Source: Rhodococcus_G sp042754225
GTDB lineage: Bacteria > Actinomycetota > Actinomycetes > Mycobacteriales > Mycobacteriaceae
Reading direction: 5' to 3'
NCBI RefSeq assembly: GCF_042754225.1
Contig: NZ_JBHZAH010000107.1
Span: forward strand, 1 to 17,108
DNA length: 17,108 nucleotides
The position numbers were made by a program, and so were the translations under genes. This document shows, piece after piece, positions 14,536-17,108 of this stretch (its first letter is position 1; each line of letters begins with the position of its first letter). Below the pieces are notes generated by a model. It was given only the letters and a program-made list of their open reading frames with translations, had not been told where the DNA came from and searched no databases.

Positions 14536-15294
14536 ATGGCGTCCATCGATCTCAACAGCGACCTCGGCGAGAGTTTCGGCGCCTGGCGACTCGGCGACGA
14601 CGACGCCATGCTGACCGTGGTGACCAGCGCCAACATCGCCTGCGGGTTCCACGCCGGCGACCCGACCACGCTGCTGAGCACCTGCCGTGCCGCCGCAGAG
14701 CGCACCGTCCGGATCGGTGCGCAGGTCGGCTACCACGACCTCGCCGGGTTCGGCCGGCGCTTCGTCGACGTCGCCCCGGCCGACCTCACGGCCGACGTGA
14801 TCTACCAGATCGGCGCCCTGGACGGGCTCGCGCAGGCCAGCGGCTCCGCGGTGGGATACGTCAAACCGCATGGCGCGCTGTACAACACGATCGTCCACCA
14901 TCGCGAGCAGGCGTGGGCGGTGGTCGAGGCGGTGGTCGCGTACGACCCCACCCTGCCGGTCCTCGGCCTGCCCGGCTCGGTGTTCCTCGCCGAGGCCGAG
15001 GCCGCGGGCCTGCGCACGGTGACCGAAGCCTTTGCCGACCGGGCCTACACCCCCACCGGCGAACTGGTGCCGCGCGGAACCCCGGGCGCGGTGCTCTCGG
15101 ACCCGGACGCCGTTGCCGAGCGGGTGCTCCGGATGGTCGAGCGGTCCGAGATCGAGGCCGTCGACGGCACCGTCCTGGCGGTCCACCCCGAATCGGTGTG
15201 CGTGCACGGCGACTCGCCGGCCGCGGTCGCGATGGCCGAGCGGATCCGTGCGCGGCTCGAGGCCGCCGGCGTCGCCCTGACAGCCTTCGTCTGA
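14536..15294 (+). CDS. pxpA: 5-oxoprolinase subunit A (LamB/YcsF family)
   Basis: The 252-residue protein has the full LamB/YcsF signature: IDLNSDLGESFGAW (4-17), SANIACGFHAGDP (31-43), GAQVGYHDLAGFGRR (61-75), GYVKPHGALYN (107-117), FADRAYTPTGELVPR (166-180) and VCVHGDSPAAV (221-231). Length is normal for the family. Known role: with PxpB and PxpC it forms the ATP-dependent enzyme that opens 5-oxoproline (pyroglutamate) to L-glutamate in the cytoplasm, removing a spontaneous damage product of glutamine and glutamate. The stop shares one base with the pxpB start (TGATG), so the two are translationally coupled. No pxpC follows. Confidence 0.93.
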   Translation: MASIDLNSDLGESFGAWRLGDDDAMLTVVTSANIACGFHAGDPTTLLSTCRAAAERTVRIGAQVGYHDLAGFGRRFVDVAPADLTADVIYQIGALDGLAQASGSAVGYVKPHGALYNTIVHHREQAWAVVEAVVAYDPTLPVLGLPGSVFLAEAEAAGLRTVTEAFADRAYTPTGELVPRGTPGAVLSDPDAVAERVLRMVERSEIEAVDGTVLAVHPESVCVHGDSPAAVAMAERIRARLEAAGVALTAFV

Positions 15295-15905
15295 TGCGTC
15301 TGCTGGATGCGGGCGACAGCGCCGTGCTGGTCGAGTACGACGATCTCGACGCGGTGCTCGGGCACTTCCGCGCCCTGGACACCGCTCGCCGCGCCGGGGT
15401 GCTCGACCTCGTCCCGGCGGCCCGGACCATCCTGGTCCGGTTCGACCGCGCAACCACCGACCGGGACGCCGTCGTGCGCTGGCTGCGCGAGACCGAGCCG
15501 CTGGTCGCCGCGCCCGCCGAAGTCGCCGAGCCGGTCCGGATCGGGGTGCGATACGACGGCCCCGACCTGACCGAGGTCGGGCGGCTGACCGGACTCGGCG
15601 TCGACGGCGTGATCGCCGCACACACCGGCAGCCGGTGGACGGTCGCATTCTCCGGATTCGCCCCCGGCTTCGGCTACCTGGTCGGGGGCGACCCCGCACT
15701 GCGGGTGCCGCGCCGCGAGACGCCCCGCGTCGCGGTCCCGGCCGGGTCGGTCGGGCTGGCGGGCGAGTTCACCGGTGTCTACCCGCGGTCCTCGCCCGGC
15801 GGCTGGCAGTTGATCGGCAGCACCGACGCGCGCGTGTGGGACTCCGAGCGCGAGCCGCCAGCGTTGCTCCGACCCGGTGTCACCGTGCGCTTCCACGCGC
15901 TCTGA
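15294..15905 (+). CDS. pxpB: 5-oxoprolinase subunit B (KipI family)
   Basis: The 203-residue protein matches the KipI/PxpB family: MRLLDAGDSAVLVEY at the N-terminus, VRIGVRYDGPDL (81-92), FSGFAPGFGYLVG (119-131), RVAVPAGSVGLAGEFTGVYP (145-164) and SPGGWQLIG (167-175). In the known enzyme it pairs with PxpC, which is fused to it in some organisms; here it ends without such an extension. The ATG was chosen because it overlaps the pxpA stop and gives the normal N-terminus; the longer open frame upstream is a shadow of pxpA and earlier genes. No separate ribosome binding site is seen. It converges with the MFS gene with a 21-nt gap and no obvious terminator hairpin. Confidence 0.92.
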   Translation: MRLLDAGDSAVLVEYDDLDAVLGHFRALDTARRAGVLDLVPAARTILVRFDRATTDRDAVVRWLRETEPLVAAPAEVAEPVRIGVRYDGPDLTEVGRLTGLGVDGVIAAHTGSRWTVAFSGFAPGFGYLVGGDPALRVPRRETPRVAVPAGSVGLAGEFTGVYPRSSPGGWQLIGSTDARVWDSEREPPALLRPGVTVRFHAL

Positions 15906-15926
15906 CCGTCGGCACGCTCGGCAGCT

Positions 15927-17108
15927 CTATCGGGCCGGCTGCGCCCGCCACGCCGTCGGCACCGCGGCGACGGCGATCACCGCGAACACCCCGAACAGCA
16001 GCCGCGCCGACCCCGACACGGAGCCGCCCAGATTGACCAGCACCCCGGCCAGCGCGGACCCGAACGCGTTGGCCACCAACTGGACCGTGTTGATCGCCGC
16101 GGCGGCTCGACCGCCCTCGCCGGGGTCGTCGACGCTGCCCATCACCAAGGTCGCCAGGTGCGGCCAGGCGACGCCGATGCCCGCGCCCGCGACGACGAGG
16201 GCCAGGGCCCAGGTCGCGATGACCCACCCGGACGACGTCTCGCGCTGGGACAGGGCCGCAGCGAAGAAGCCGAGCGCGACCAGGGCCGGTCCCACGACGA
16301 CCACCGCCCGGACCGTGCGGGGCCGTGCCGCACCGGCGCTGGAGAGTTCGCCGATCGTCCAGCCCACTGCCAGCGCCGCACCGAGGAACCCCGCGGCGAC
16401 CGGCGCGAGCCCGCCGAGCCGCTGGCCGAACAGCGGGACGAACGTCTCCGCCGTGGACGCGATCGCGAGCAGTGCGATGGTCAGGTAGGCCCACCGCAGC
16501 CGGTTGCCCGCGGCGAACGTGATCGCGGGCAGCACCCGGATGGTCGACGTCCGCTCGCAGATCACGAAGACGGCCAGCAGCGCCAGCCCCGCCACCACCC
16601 CGGCAGCGGCGACACCGGCGCGCGTCGCCAGACTCGCCACGCTCACGACCAGCGCCGCGGACGAGAGCAACAGCATCGACCGGACCGGCACTGCGTCCAC
16701 CGCGGACTCGTCGGCCCGGCTACCCGAGATGTACCGCGGCACCATGGCCGCGATGCCCGCCGCGAGAACCGCGAGCACCACGAACGCCAGCCGCCACGCA
16801 CCGAACTGGGCGAACACGCCGCCGAGGGACGGGCCGACGAACGTCCCGAGCCCCCACATCCCCGACACGAGCGCAGACGCCCGCGCCCACAGGTGCGCGG
16901 GCAGCACGGAGCGGATGAGGGCATAGCCGAGTCCGCTGAGCAGGCCGCCGCCGAACCCCTGCAGCGCGCGTCCGAGCAGCAGGACCGCCATGTCGGGCGC
17001 GACCGCGCACACGACGGTGCCGACCGCGAACACCGCGATCGCCACCAGGTAGGCCCCGCGCGGGCCTGCCGCCGAGAGGAGCCTGCTGACGAGCACCGCG
17101 GCGACCAC
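15927..17108 (-). CDS. Major facilitator superfamily transporter, N-terminus cut by window edge
   Basis: The visible 393 residues end at a TAG (15929-15927). They contain about 12 hydrophobic helices, and the first visible residues (VSRLLSAAGPRGAYL) look like the loop after the second helix, so about two N-terminal helices probably lie beyond base 17108. Together this would make 14 helices, suggesting the DHA2-type drug:proton antiporters. LLLGRALQGFGGGLLSGLGYALI and WGLGTFVGPSLGGVFA fit that family. The GTG at the very edge should not be read as the start. The substrate cannot be told from the sequence. The gene is convergent to pxpB and shows no functional link to it. Confidence 0.85.
   Translation of the reverse strand: MVAAVLVSRLLSAAGPRGAYLVAIAVFAVGTVVCAVAPDMAVLLLGRALQGFGGGLLSGLGYALIRSVLPAHLWARASALVSGMWGLGTFVGPSLGGVFAQFGAWRLAFVVLAVLAAGIAAMVPRYISGSRADESAVDAVPVRSMLLLSSAALVVSVASLATRAGVAAAGVVAGLALLAVFVICERTSTIRVLPAITFAAGNRLRWAYLTIALLAIASTAETFVPLFGQRLGGLAPVAAGFLGAALAVGWTIGELSSAGAARPRTVRAVVVVGPALVALGFFAAALSQRETSSGWVIATWALALVVAGAGIGVAWPHLATLVMGSVDDPGEGGRAAAAINTVQLVANAFGSALAGVLVNLGGSVSGSARLLFGVFAVIAVAAVPTAWRAQPAR

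Noticed and set aside
1..17108. Search for defence systems, mobile elements, CRISPR repeats, tRNAs or riboswitches
   Set aside because: None was seen by eye. All long coding regions have metabolic, transport or regulatory assignments, and the intergenic gaps are too short to hold a typical riboswitch except the fadE34-kstR region, which is explained by the KstR site.

Overview
The window is GC-rich, densely packed actinobacterial chromosome. The protein sequences, and the gene pair fadE34 <- / -> kstR followed by a convergent LacI-type regulator, place it in the Mycobacteriales, most likely a Rhodococcus- or Nocardia-like organism rather than Mycobacterium. This placement rests on recalled similarity to M. 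tuberculosis proteins (Rv3540c-Rv3544c, Rv3573c-Rv3575c); no search was run.

Left part (43-7916): sterol side-chain catabolism under KstR. On the minus strand, fadE28, fadE29, chsH2, chsH1 and ltp2 form a tightly overlapping operon. It removes the last three-carbon piece of the cholesterol side chain: dehydrogenation, hydration, then retro-aldol release of propionyl-CoA and androstenedione. Just upstream, also on the minus strand, is a fused two-domain acyl-CoA dehydrogenase (FadE34/ChsE3) that acts one beta-oxidation cycle earlier. Divergent from it is the repressor gene kstR. Two identical 14-bp sites, TAGAACGTGTTCTA, lie before fadE28 and between fadE34 and kstR. They match the KstR operator consensus exactly, so the cluster carries its own control.

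Middle part (7931-11601): a large fusion of trehalose-6-phosphate phosphatase (OtsB) and a GH15 trehalase/glucoamylase-like enzyme follows kstR and converges on a LacI-family regulator that resembles Rv3575c. In M. tuberculosis, as I recall, kstR and the LacI gene are direct neighbours, so the fusion gene looks like an insertion into a conserved neighbourhood.

Right part (11660-17108): a three-gene zinc/manganese-type ABC importer (lipoprotein, ATPase, permease) is divergent from the lacI gene. The shared intergenic region holds a perfect 6+1+6 palindrome. Next come pxpA and pxpB of the 5-oxoprolinase system, without pxpC, and then a convergent MFS transporter cut by the right edge.

Four genes (the OtsB-GH15 fusion, lacI, the metal-binding lipoprotein and pxpA) have a TANNNT hexamer ending 6-7 nt before the start codon, and three of the four lack any Shine-Dalgarno-like sequence, which suggests leaderless transcripts. 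No tRNA, rRNA, CRISPR array, insertion sequence or phage gene was seen. Bases 1-42 hold nothing I can support, and there is no gene-free stretch longer than about 130 bp. Most of the window is well-understood metabolism; the less familiar points are the OtsB-GH15 fusion and its position, the palindrome before the metal importer, and the missing pxpC.
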